The position numbers and the translations under genes are program-made. Under the pieces are notes generated by a model. The model was not told where the DNA came from, did not search any database, and worked only from the letters and a program-made list of their open reading frames with translations. Source: Centroberyx gerrardi (taxonomy: Eukaryota; Chordata; Actinopteri; Beryciformes; Berycidae). Taken from it: a stretch of DNA of 64,000 nucleotides. Shown in pieces: positions 36,701 to 47,730 of this stretch (its first letter is position 1; every line of letters starts with the position of its first letter). The DNA is taken from the NCBI RefSeq assembly GCF_048128805.1, contig NC_136005.1, forward strand, positions 6,846,504 to 6,910,503. Reading direction: 5' to 3'.

Positions 36701-38847
36701 GAGGAGAAAAAAGAAAACACAGCCAGTCCATTGCGATCATACTTCTGAAATTACTCATTTATTATAGTGAGCACCAAGATGGGCTCTGTGAATATATGAA
36801 CAGGACAGCTCCAAGCCAAGGTTGCTTACTGTTACCTATTAAGTTGGACAATTTTAAGTGAACTTTGCTCCCAATGGACCCAGAGGATTTAATTCCCAAG
36901 CTATTATTATTTAATATTAACTTCTGATAACATAATTAAGAGAACAAAGGCCACTATGTTGAAAAAGAAAATGCACAGGCTAACCCTGTAACAATGCATG
37001 CAACGTCTACCAAAATCATTTTTTGGTCCTTGCTTTTTTAAAACCAATATCTAAAAATAACCCAATAGCTCTGCACATGTGTGTCTTTAAGATAAAAGTT
37101 TTGGCAAGGGAAAGGAAACAAGGCAATACAAAAGGAAAAGTAAATAAACTGAAGGAAAGGGTAGTTTCAAACTCGGAGAACAAATACTTAGCTATGAACA
37201 CAGTAACATATAGCCCTCCACTTCCTCGTGGTCTGATTTTCTGTCTAATCATTCATTGGGTTTATGATCCTATCTGCTACAAAAACACCCACAAATGTCA
37301 ATGAACTGCGCTCATTAAGTTTACTTTACAGCGGCACGCAAGAACTTTTCAATGGGAAGGAAAAACGGGGGCGGGTATCCAAACTTACCTCAGCTGCAAT
37401 TGAAAACATGAGCTAAACAACCACCCACCACAATATTTTGACTGAATAATGGCCAGGTCATTCAGCTGGAAATAAATTCTTATTATCCTGAGCCACATGA
37501 ACAGCAACAGACCAACTAAGGCTGTGTATTTCTCTTAAAAAAGTGTACCATTTGCATTTATAGGGATAGCAGTGGCTTCTTAAACATATAGGCCTATTCC
37601 TTATATAAGTATGAAATGACCCTAGTCTCACTTAACCCTCACCCTAGTCTCCCACTAAACATATTATGAAATTATACTTAATATATCTTACTAGTTTGTG
37701 ACAGGTTATCCTATTTAGGGATATAAACTGCAGGTGTGACAGCACCTGTCCAAATGTTGTCAAATTAGTATTTTTGCATGTGAAGGAGCCCTCTGGTTTG
37801 CTTCCATTGTATTTTCTCTTCAGTTTTTTTATTCTGACAGCTGTTATTAATGCATGGTGATGAAATTCAGCATTTCCCTGGCTACTGCTGATTCAATTCA
37901 CCTAGCCTTGTCTACAACACATCCTTGCTTACTATTAGAAAGCAGATAAGTTTGACAGGTCGTGACAAGCAATGAGGTAAAGCTGTGAGAGAGGATGTGG
38001 TCTGTTGGGCAAACAGTTTCCCTTGACAAGCAGTCAGCCTCTGCAGCAAAGTTCTTCATTGTGATTAAATGATATAACCAATATTACAGTGGTAGCTAAC
38101 TTCAAAGTATGAACAAACTATTACATACAGTCACTGATCATCATAGGGCAACCCACCACCAATGTAAACAACCATTCGAGTTTCAGAAAAAGCATTAATT
38201 TATGCTTTTTCGTTCTTAAAAGATCCTATCCTCATTTAACGTAAACTGTTACATCACGTCGATACTATTTGGATAGTGTATGCTCGGACTTTCTTATCGT
38301 AAAAGGGCTGCATCAGCCTAAAAAAGTGGGTAAACATCATTCTGCAGATAAAAGTGGATGTGCTCAGTGTATGCGTTGCATTAGTTTAGGTTAGGTTTAC
38401 CCTCCACTAACATTACATCTCTGCTGATAACACTAGCTAACGTTACATGTCAAATCGCTAGTATTGAAGCATGGCTGCAATCCCCAGGCAGACAGAGAAG
38501 TAGCTTGATCCGCAAGACAAGAAGATCTCGCTGGCTGTTGGCTAGCTAGCTAACGTTAGCCAAGCTTCATTGTTAGCAAACTAGTCACTGACTAATAACA
38601 ACTATGTGTTTTTCTGACTGTCTTACTTTCAGATGCAGGCAGGGAATGAGCGAGGATTAAAAATCATATTTCAGTGGCAACCCTAGCTAGCTTTGCTACA
38701 TTACACAGGCGGGGAAAGCTGACGTCCCCATAGCAGCTAGCCTAGCTACCGCTTTAGCTTTAGCCCTGGTAACTTAGCTAACAACTGACACATGGGTGAT
38801 GACAGCGATGTGGACAAACCGCAACATTTTCAGAATAAGACACTCAC

Positions 38848-39060
38848 CCAGAACCACCCGGACACTTTGAAGATCACCTACGAGTCATAGTGAGACGAAA
38901 GCAGCCGTTATCTGAAGCAAAACGTCGTTGAAGAAAAAATCGGACTAGGTTTGATAGAAAAATGTGCTCGCTACACACAAGCAAAGGGGAAGGTGTTGTG
39001 TGTTGACAGCTCAGTGAAACAGAATGAGTGTTGGAGCAGTGAACTGGCCTGAACTGGCTG
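38848..39060 (-). other. atp13a3: Probable ATP13A3 first (non-coding) exon; 5' boundary approximate
   Basis: A strong minus-strand donor (CTGG then GTGAGTG) lies at 38847-38846. Upstream of it is about 200 bp of less repetitive sequence, and beyond that a promoter-like stretch. It is positioned as the first exon of the minus-strand ATP13A3 transcript. The transcription start cannot be fixed from sequence, so the upper limit is a guess. The longest frame here has no similarity I recognise. Confidence 0.45.
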
Positions 39061-39110
39061 TCTGACGGCAGGAAGTGACACGCCGTGACATCAGAGGAGG
39101 ACCTACGCAA
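39060..39110 (-). promoter_or_regulatory. atp13a3: Putative ATP13A3 promoter core with ETS-like and CRE-like sites
   Basis: Contains GGAAGTGACA (39071-39080, ETS-type core) and TGACATCA (39086-39093, CRE/AP-1-like) within 25 bp, a spacing common in TATA-less housekeeping promoters. No TATA box is evident. Assignment rests on position next to the putative first exon. Confidence 0.4.
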
Positions 39111-39474
39111 GGTGAATAGCGTGCCTAGTCTGCTTAGAATAAATATTATTATAAGGAGGAGATCTCTATTCTCATTCACTCTCTCACTCTTCACTCTGTT
39201 CATGCGCCAGGCAGGCTAATGGCAGCACATGACTATTTTTCCAATCTGGGTCATAGGCATCATACATAATACCATCTGCTCATAATCTATATACAAATCC
39301 ATGTGATCCAAGCTCTGCAACCCAGCTTCCAGTGTTAGGAATGAATATTTATGATGGCCCACCTCTTCGGAGATCTAAATGGCAAGGTATCAGAATAAAT
39401 TAACACTGCCTGAATGAGATTTTGCTTCCCCTTACTGTTCAGCAGCGTGCAGATCTTGCTTTCAAAGGCAAACA

Positions 39475-39578
39475 AGAGCTGCTGAAACACTGAAACACTC
39501 TTCTTTTAGATATACACTGCTCTCACAGAGCTGCTGAAACACTGAAACACTCTTCTTTTAGATATATACTGCTCTCAC
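39475..39578. repeat. 52-bp tandem duplication, two copies
   Basis: Copies 39475-39526 and 39527-39578, starting AGAGCTGCTGAAACACTGAA, differ at a single base (TATACACTGC against TATATACTGC). Confidence 0.95.
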
Positions 39579-42500
39579 AGATATTGCATGACATCTGACA
39601 TGTCCCACTCCCTCCTCCCTCTTCTATGGCCAACTTGCAAGGTGAACAAAATGTCCTGCAGGCTCATTCAGAGGGGCTTCAATGCAACCAGCATCTTCCA
39701 TGCTATCTGCAGTGGAGCGATCACTGACGCACAGGCCAAGAAAAACAAAAAGGCCCATTCGCCACTGATGCTTCAGATGTCCTAATCCTTGCTCTTCGTC
39801 ACTTGTGCAAACAGAATTCCACCTAATTATATGGGACGGGACAGTTTGTTTTCATTTGGCCCAGTCTCAGAAGGGACAGAGATGAGGCCCAGAGACAGGG
39901 CAATGCTTGCTCAGCATTCATCATGACATCAGAGGACATCAGGGTGCAACAGGGTGCAAGCATGTCACTCAGTTGTTTTTTTTCCTGAGGCTTTTTGTTT
40001 TTCCAATCTGTCAAAAAATAAAAGTGAAAAGCAATGACATGTTGGTGTATTTCCAAGATGGTTGCAAACATATGAAGTTATTTTGAGTGTGTATAACAAC
40101 CAAACAAAAAAGTCTATTACAAAAAAATGTGAATGTAGGGCTATTGATTATACATATTTTGCAACATGAGCACCAGCCAAATTGGCATAATATCGCTCAT
40201 TAATCACCTTATAAAGCGTCTAAGCATCTAATTTCAGATTTTACCAAAATGCACGGCATGAGTTTTCTTTACCCATCAGCCACATCATATTGGCCCAAGC
40301 AGCAGTAAGCACTGCAGGAGGCTATTCATTACGGTTTCTCTACAATTGAAGTCACATCCCACGTTTAACATCCAAAGAGCTTGGCTTCTGCCTTGCAAAT
40401 TAAAGCTGACATGCCAAAATGTATTACAGGCAAAACGAGAGAAATAAAGATGTATGAAGCAATGACTGAATTATAGATGTCAAAGATATTTGCCCCCTCA
40501 GGTCATGTTCACAGGCTAAACGAGGGGTTAAATATCATGAATTTCTTGTGCGGGTATCAGCAATTGCTTAGTTACCGCTCATTACTTGTTTCCCAGTCAT
40601 TTGTCTCAGCCACACATGTCACCAGAGGAAATGTAACAGGGAGGAGAAGAATGTGGTTCGCGACTTTGCTCTAATCTGTGTATTGTCCCATTATCAGAGC
40701 TGAGGGAAGTCCCTTCGGTGCCCATCAGTTAAAAAACGCCCTGTTCTGCTGCTCTGGCACCACCGTCTGAAGACGCGGAGCGGGCAGATGGACGGAGGAC
40801 TGAGGGATGATGGAGGGGACCGAGGAGACCCGGTCGTCTAGTCTGGCGCTTATCTGCTCCGCGGGCCCTTTTCCCAGTCCAGCCCTGATAACCCAGGCTG
40901 ACTAGCAAAATACAGGATGTGACCCAATAACCTCGCAAGGCAGCCCGGGGAGCAATATTGTTTTATGAGGGGAGGTGTTTGTTACACATCCCGAATGGAT
41001 CTCGGTGTTCAGGGGGCTCGATGTAGGCTAAGCAGCCGGGCTGATAAGGGGTTTGAGTGTCATCCATTGAATTTGTGATGTATAGACATTACAGGAAAGC
41101 GGTCTGCAAGGAGGGCCCCGACATCTGCAGGAGTGTTGACAGTAACTGCATTCGAGAATCACAAGACGGAGACAAGGTACGGCATTCAGTCTGTGATGAA
41201 ACAAAAGCGCTGCAAGGGTCAATGATATTTCAGCAACACTGGTCAGATAGGGTGACGGCACAATGAGATATATTACACACACGCGATACAACATGGTGCA
41301 GTAAAACAAGACAGATGACTGGTCAATGTTTGCAGTTTTTATTGCCTTACAAATTCATGTACCAAGTGTAGGTCATAAACACAAAATCGCTTTCCTTTCC
41401 TTGTCATCTAGCCATGCCTGCAGCAGAGCCGCTCTCACCCACTTCTCTGCCGGACACGGTCTTCTCTGGGAGTCCGGACGTGCCGCAGGTGCAGATGCTG
41501 AAGGGTTTGGGGTTCTTTGGCCACTCTTGCAAAGGAAACTCTTCCCCTTTCTCTTGTTTAGCTGGCGGTTCGCTCCACTGTGCATTCGCCTCCTCGAAAT
41601 CCCACTGGAATATATAGGACAGGTCAAGATACTGTCATGGAGCGTTACTGGAGAAAACATTCTGATTGTCATTTTCTATCACATGCTTATATACAGAGTC
41701 GTCACACCTCCTACTTTCCAGTCCCACCTACATCGTGCTCCGGCAGTCCCACATTGTTCACCAATAATAAAATAAATACCCTTTCTCTCAGCTCTTCTTT
41801 ACCTAGTGCTTCTTCTCTTTCACATTATTTAGCACTTCTTCTCCATCTGTATTTATTACATCTATTGCTGAGGCTCTGATCCTTGAACCATTGGTTGTTA
41901 GTAAATGTTAGTAATCTGGGAATTAAAGTTTATTCTATTGTTACAATGAGTTAAAGTCATTTTTCATAAGAGCATCAGCTAAATGGATACAATGTAAAAT
42001 GTGCTGAAGTGTCCAAGCATGGAGTTGAGTCCCTGGCCGGCAGGCATCACACAGGAGACCATAAACATCTCCCAAAATAGCAGAGGCCAGTGCCAATCCC
42101 CTATAGACGAGGCAACCATTTTGCGCTGCTTCCTAGGCAGACAGGCCCAACCCAATGTTGGTCTTTAATCAAAGATCTTTAACAGCAGAACAATCGAGCC
42201 ACAATGCAAATCTGAAACAATCCCCCTCCCCCTCCCCCCAGCGAAGAACCAGCGCTCAGCAGAAATGAGCAAGAAACACACAACACAATAGACATTCCAA
42301 GCAGCGGTCTGGTAGCAGAGAGTTCTGACCGCTCCGTTTAGGCAAGCAGGCGGCAAATTGCAAAAGGCCTTGTCGTTTTCTCGCGGGACTCGATGCAAAA
42401 GCAATTATGCCGATATGCAAAGCAACCAAGATTTGAATTCATCTTCAATGCAAATGCTTCTAGAACTATTCACTAGCACAATGCATTCCTCACTGTATCC

Positions 42501-42763
42501 TCAACTGTGTTAAAAAGTTTCACAGTTGGATGCCCTCTGGGTTTAATGCCATAAAGAATAATGTTGCATAATAATAATAAAACAAGTGTGGTAGTTTTCA
42601 TAGACTGTCCTGAGTGCATTTTGACTTCTGAGTATTACAGATTAAACATTAAACACTCAAGTCAACTTTTACAGGAACCATCTTTCCATTATATCCCCAA
42701 GCCTCTGTTAATTCTAACTAGGAACCTGTGGGATAGGTTTTTAAGCTGGCCTATTGCTTAGAG

Positions 42764-42964
42764 CAGCGATTCCCAATCATGTGCCATGACGCCCAAGAGT
42801 CTGCAGGTTTTCATTCCAACCAAACACAATAGCAGCTGATTTCACTGATTAGTACTTCCTCTCTGGTTGAAGGTGTGCTAATCAGTGAAATCAGCTGCTG
42901 TCTTTGGTTGGAATGAAAACCGGCAGACTCTCGGCACTTCATGGCGCACAGTTGCCTATCTCTG
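42764..42964. mobile_element. Fold-back hAT-like MITE
   Basis: Long inverted termini containing GTTTTCATTCCAACC and its complement GGTTGGAATGAAAAC. Imperfect 8-bp flanks: GCTTAGAG (42756-42763) and CATTAGAG (42965-42972), 6 of 8 matching. Same family as 19662-19966. Confidence 0.7.
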
Positions 42965-43194
42965 CATTAGAGGATTATCAGGCCGATTTACACCAGATTT
43001 GTCCATCCTGACAATTGCAAGGGACAGACAAATCTGTGCATATTAATACACACTGATTCACGTTGGATCAGGCAAATTCCTGAGAAATTAAAAGTCCTTT
43101 TTTTATTCTTATTTCATTCATTCATTTCCCAACAGAGTAATCACATAAATACAACAAAAAAAAATGACCAAAAAACAAAACAAAACAGGGTGCT

Positions 43195-43715
43195 CAAGGC
43201 GTGCGCTGGGAAGCCTGCAGGAGTGTTTCAGCACCTCTTCAGTCTCTCTCTGAGGCTGAAGAAGGTGCCCCAGCTGTAGAAGACCTCCTGCATTGTTCCG
43301 GTGCCCAAGAAAGGACGTCCCAGTGCTCTCAATGACTACAGGTCGCTCTCTGACCTCACATGTCATGAAGACCTTTGAGAGACTGGTTCTGTAGCACCTC
43401 AGGCCCCTGGTGGACGGCCCCCTGGACCCCCTGCCTTGATGCAAGAGGCGGCATCAAGGCAGATGAAGCCAACAGACTGAACAAGCTGGTGAGGAAGGCC
43501 AGCTCTGTTGTTGGACTCAAACTGGACAGTCTGGAGGCAGTGGCAGAGAGGAGGATGAGGGGAGAGATAAACTCCATATCCATATATTACCTTCCTATAC
43601 TTGAAACATACTTGACTTCCTTGGCATAGTCCGCCAATTGTTGCTGTGGCACCTGAATTTCCCCAAGGGGATCAATAAAGTGCTTTCTCATCTTATCTTA
43701 TCTTATCTTATCTTA
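43195..43715 (+). mobile_element. LINE 3' fragment with (TCTTA)n tail
   Basis: Broken reverse-transcriptase-like sequence (coding for ALNDYRSLSDLTSHVMKTFE and further on KADEANRLNKLVRKASSVV, in different frames), then a 3' UTR with GATCAATAAAG and a (TCTTA)n tail at about 43690-43715. Frameshifts and an in-frame stop show it is dead. The clade is probably CR1/Rex1-like, not certain. Confidence 0.75.
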
Positions 43716-44064
43716 CAAAGAACGTGCAGTACTGTCATTAAAAGACATTGTTAAAGGTACACATGGAATCTGGGAGAGAATCAGATAATTCATGGATTAT
43801 CCTGCTGTACTCAGTGGTGTCAACTATGAACGCTTGCTGAAGTATCTTATTATACTGAAATTAAAGGTCCTGATGTCAGTGACGTTTAAGGAGTCAGCAG
43901 GATAATCTCAGTTATATTGTTTTATGTGTGATACCCCCGTCTTCGCCTAATCATCTAATGTGAGCATATTTACAACTGAGAGACAAACAAAATCTGTGAA
44001 ATCATTATGTGTGTGATGCAATGCGTATTCAAAATCGGGTAGGATGTTAGAAGTCTTGTAGTGT

Positions 44065-44218
44065 GTCCCCAGCCTTAGAGACATCATCTCATAACCAAAA
44101 TGTCACAGGTTTGATTCCTACAACAGTCTGTGTGTCTTGCTGAAGCATCCTTGACCCCTACCTGCAAACTCATTTTAAGGCACTCTGGATACGAGCATCA
44201 GCTACTAGCACAAAATAT
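44065..44218 (+). repeat. tRNA-derived SINE fragment
   Basis: Contains GGTTTGATTCC (box B-like), CTTGCTGAAGCATCCTTGA and the tail CTGGATACGAGCATCAGCTA. Confidence 0.55.
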
Positions 44219-44244
44219 AAAGATGTGATGAGAACACCTTAGAC

Positions 44245-44558
44245 CAGTGGTTCTCAACGTGGGGTCCGGGGACCACCAGGGGTCCTCGATGGAATTCCAG
44301 AGGGTCCCCAGCAAATTGATGAGTTGTTAAACTTCACTGTTATTTCATTTACAAGAATTAGAGAATGCAGAAGAATGACTATGTTGGCCATAGTTTCACT
44401 GCTACAGATAGTCATGGAAGTCTGGACAAAATCATATCTAACAATAACAATATTCTCAGATTTGGGTCCAAGAGACAAAATCTCATCAAATGGGGGTCTG
44501 TGGCGCTAATGTGCACTAAATTATGGGTCCCTGATATGAACAGGGTTGAGAATCACTG
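44245..44558. mobile_element. hAT-type MITE with perfect 8-bp target duplication
   Basis: Begins CAGTGGTTCTCAAC and ends GTTGAGAATCACTG (14-bp inverted termini, one mismatch). It is flanked by CCTTAGAC on both sides (44237-44244 and 44559-44566). No coding capacity. Same family as 46220-46543. Confidence 0.85.
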
Positions 44559-45641
44559 CCTTAGACTATATAAACTACTGTCTAACCAAATAAAGTTGTA
44601 TGTTTTACCACCAACAAAGAGCAGCACAGCCTGTCTGAACAGGCGTACAGCGTACAGTACATTTTGAACATTTGTTGGGGCCCTCGCTGTTCTCAAACAC
44701 ACTGACTGAGCTGAGGGAGGGTCACGCCATTTGCTTTTTCCTGCTTGGTGAATAGTATCAAGTTCCAATTGTTTGCACTCACACCATTTGCCTTTGTTTG
44801 TGATTAAATGACATCCTCCATGACTTGGCTTTCTACAGCGGCACAGCGAGGGAGGTTTATCCTGTGGCTGCGAGTGTCACGGCCTGGAAAGGGGAAAAAA
44901 ACTTTCACTCTCCCTGCACACTACGCCTTTACGAGGAGAGAAAATTATATATACGTGAGCTCTCATGTCAAACAAACATCATTTAACTACATAAATATGA
45001 TGCCGGGCCCCAATTGTAGCCTGCAGGATCGAGCCACACCCCGCTGAACTGAAATCACTCATCATGCGAACCCTCGTTCCCCTGTACACACACACACACA
45101 CAGATATGCACACACATACACACATTCTTTTCATAAAGACACATGCATTCTCTCTCATCCCACACCGACACACCCATATGCACACACACAGACTTGCATT
45201 CAGTCTTCCCCCATCAACCCCTCCCCCCCGCCAACACCCAACACACATACACACAAACAAAATCAGGCATTCTTAAATAAGTATATCTAAGCACTTCCTC
45301 GTGATTTATTATTGGAGTCTGAGAGTCACTTAGGTCAAAACAACACTTCCGGACTGCTGGCTGAAAAAACGCTTTCTTGTGAACGAGATATGAGGTAGAA
45401 TTAATGAAAATCCTGACATCAGAATAGGGTTCATGCTTCTGGCTCAAGACGTGAATTCACAAAATGTACTTGCAGGTATTTATTTACCTGCTTAACCTTT
45501 TCCCTTCTTCTATTTCCCCAGTCTGTCATTCACTTACTTGCATTCTGCATCCTGCCCTGGTGTTACCTGGTACCCTCATATCCACTCCCAAACAACATGT
45601 ATGGACACACAGGCACATACAGTATATTCTCTCTGTGTCTC

Positions 45642-45642
45642 T

Positions 45643-45689
<47 letters not shown>

Positions 45690-45692
45690 ACA
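45642..45692. repeat. (TC)n(AC)n compound microsatellite
   Basis: A TC-rich run grading into an AC run. A similar compound run, (CA)n then (GA)n, lies at 61550-61628. GT-rich low-complexity sequence occupies 4388-4660. Confidence 0.9.
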
Positions 45693-46219
45693 AAGTCTGG
45701 TTGTTATGTACTTTACAATCTCTTGATCCTTTTACCCCTAGTTTTACTGTCTCTTGTTTTTATCTGTATGTGTGCCTTTTGTTTTCTGTAAAGGACTCTG
45801 TGTACAGCATGTCCGTTTAATTTATAGCTTCTAGATAACATGTAAGATGATACTATTCTGGCTAGGAGGAGGAGTTAGACTGATCCTTAAAGAATACGTT
45901 GATTATTGACTGCTTAGAAGAACCTCAGGCGACTGCCGAACTTATTTCCCTCATGCATGAAAAGCGCACACACAAGCTTGGTGTGCAGCATTCCACTGTC
46001 TTGACTTTGCAGATGTGTGAGGAGTTGTGAGGTGCTCTACCAAAGCCGCATTCTTCACAATAACTTGGGCATTACTGAACATATACGGGTTCAGTAATGC
46101 TTCAAGTATTTTATTCTACAATCATCACTTGAGAATGACTTTGGAAAATATCAAAAAGAAGGACGATGGGCATCCACTTTCACTGCAGTCCAAGATAGTC
46201 GTACAGCATCTTCTTAGAT

Positions 46220-46543
46220 CAGTGGTTCTCAACGTGGGGTTCGGGGACCACCAGGGGTCCTTCAGGGGTTTCCAGGGAGACCCCAGCACATTGATGAATT
46301 GTTAAACTTCACCATTATTTAATTTACAAGAAGTTAATACAATTAGAGACTGTTTTGATCATAGTTTCACTGTTATCTCTCTACCTACAGTACAGATAGT
46401 CATGGAATTCTGGACAAAATCATCTAGAAATAGAAATATTTTCAGATTTGTGTCTGAGACAAAATTGTCATTAAGTGGGGGTCCGTGGCTCTAATGTGTA
46501 TTGAATTAGGGGTCTTTGATATGAAAAAGGTTGAGAATCACTG
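46220..46543. mobile_element. hAT-type MITE, second copy, perfect 8-bp target duplication
   Basis: Same termini and interior as the element at 44245 (both share GGGACCACCAGGGGTCC near one end). Flanked by TCTTAGAT (46212-46219 and 46544-46551). Confidence 0.85.
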
Positions 46544-46556
46544 TCTTAGATTATGC

Positions 46557-46807
46557 CAGTGGTTCACAAAGTGGTGGTTAGGAGATCATTTTGGGAGGTT
46601 GCAAGATGATTTATGGGATAGGAATAAAACATATTTATACTATACAAATTTATTATCGTGTAATTTTTCAGATTTTTCTCTATTTTTGCTTTTTTCTTGT
46701 GAAACACTGAATAGTTCTCAGCCTCTCGTTTTTTGGTTGAACTGTTCACCACTCTGCATGAGCAGCCTGTGATGGGGGTCATGAGCCAAAAACTTTGAGA
46801 ACCACTA
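46557..46807. mobile_element. hAT-type MITE of a related family, abutting the previous one
   Basis: Starts CAGTGGTTCACAAAG and ends CTTTGAGAACCACTA. Flanked by GATTATGC (46549-46556 and 46808-46815). Its 5' target duplication overlaps the last three bases of the duplication of the element ending at 46543. Confidence 0.8.
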
Positions 46808-47109
46808 GATTATGCAACAGGGGGAAAAACCCCCCAGCAAATTCCTCCGATTTGTCAAACATCTTATCAGAGCCAGCACAGCTCCTGACGATTTGACTCT
46901 TAGTCAACTTACATAGGCCTATAAAAAGGCAGTAAATCAACGGGTTCAACTCATCACACCAGTTCACACAAGGTGACATTACACAAGTTTACATCAGTTA
47001 TACATCCAGTTATACTGTACATCCATCCTTTCATAGCAACCATGCACTACATTCTTTCAACATGCCAACATGCTATCACCACCTAGTGGCGCACTGTGGG
47101 ACTCACAGC

Positions 47110-47187
47110 TCATGCCTTCATTAGTACCTCAGGAGCAGTGGGGTCTGTGGATCGCTGTTCAACATCCACAAGTGCAAAATGGCAAAA
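47110..47187 (-). CDS. tmem44: Candidate last coding exon of TMEM44
   Basis: Exon 47731-47874 ends in phase 0 (SDLE then GTACGT), so a final exon is needed. The segment 47187 down to 47110 follows an acceptor (TTTTACAAAAACAG), is in phase and gives 25 residues starting FCHF then a TGA at 47110-47112. I do not recognise similarity to the mammalian C-terminus, so this is a placeholder; the true exon may lie elsewhere in 45-47.7 kb, or the transcript may read on past the donor for 23 residues. Confidence 0.3.
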   Translation of the reverse strand, partial: FCHFALVDVEQRSTDPTAPEVLMKA

Positions 47188-47730
47188 CTGTTTTTGTAAA
47201 ATAAGGCAGCGGATGCAGAATAAGATGTTATACATTTCAGATGTGACAACGGTAACTGATGAAATGGAGGTGGAGATTTGAGGAGCAAATACTGGTGATT
47301 CACTGATGGGGAACTCAAATAAAGGTATGTGCAGTGAAAAAAAATATTCTACTAAAGTGAAATATCACTTTAATGTTTTTACTGCCCCACAGCACAAAAT
47401 AACCATAATATATCTGAGAGGTTGATAGGGCTGTTGATCAATACCAATGACTCAACGTTTACTTCACTAAGTGATGAGATTTCTGGCTTTCAAAACTCAC
47501 TTTCTAATACATTTTCAACACATTCTGCTCAATCATGGAGGACAGCGCTACGAGTGAGTAACTGGCATCTCAAGACATTCGTTCTCAAGCCAAAAAAGAA
47601 ACAACAAAACAGTATTATTATTACAGCAACATTTCTGTTGGATATCTGATCTAATTAGTTAACATACTCTGTTTGAAAATGTAACTTTATTGTTCCTACT
47701 GGTCACCAATAGAACTATTTGATTACGTAC

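Larger units (their letters stand above)
24095..38847. other. Long 5' intronic region of ATP13A3 with no protein exon recognised
   Basis: About 14.7 kb between the first coding exon and the probable first exon. It holds the two candidate leader exons, a Tc1-type relic (30.2-30.8 kb), SINE fragments, CA repeats (27934-27960, 28655-28682), a 17-C run (27096-27112), an 18-A run (32383-32400) and copies of a dispersed repeat. The open frames here, the longest at 27934-28680 on the minus strand, are CA-repeat translations without family signatures. Confidence 0.6.
39110..47109. other. Intergenic interval between ATP13A3 and TMEM44
   Basis: No convincing gene. Contents: a 52-bp tandem duplication (39475-39578), a GC-rich patch (40740-40870), a stretch open in several frames near 41.41-41.62 kb, hAT-type MITEs (42764, 44245, 46220, 46557), a LINE 3' fragment (43.2-43.7 kb), a SINE (44.07-44.22 kb) and microsatellites (45085-45260, 45642-45692). 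40130-40700 is AT-rich, low in recognisable repeats and could hold conserved non-coding elements, but I cannot test conservation. Confidence 0.6.

Noticed and set aside
45214..45447. Minus-strand frame beginning MSQKHEPYSDV, faintly like a BTB-domain start
   Set aside because: The resemblance is limited to a few residues, the frame runs into a CA repeat, and it more likely belongs to a dispersed repeat.
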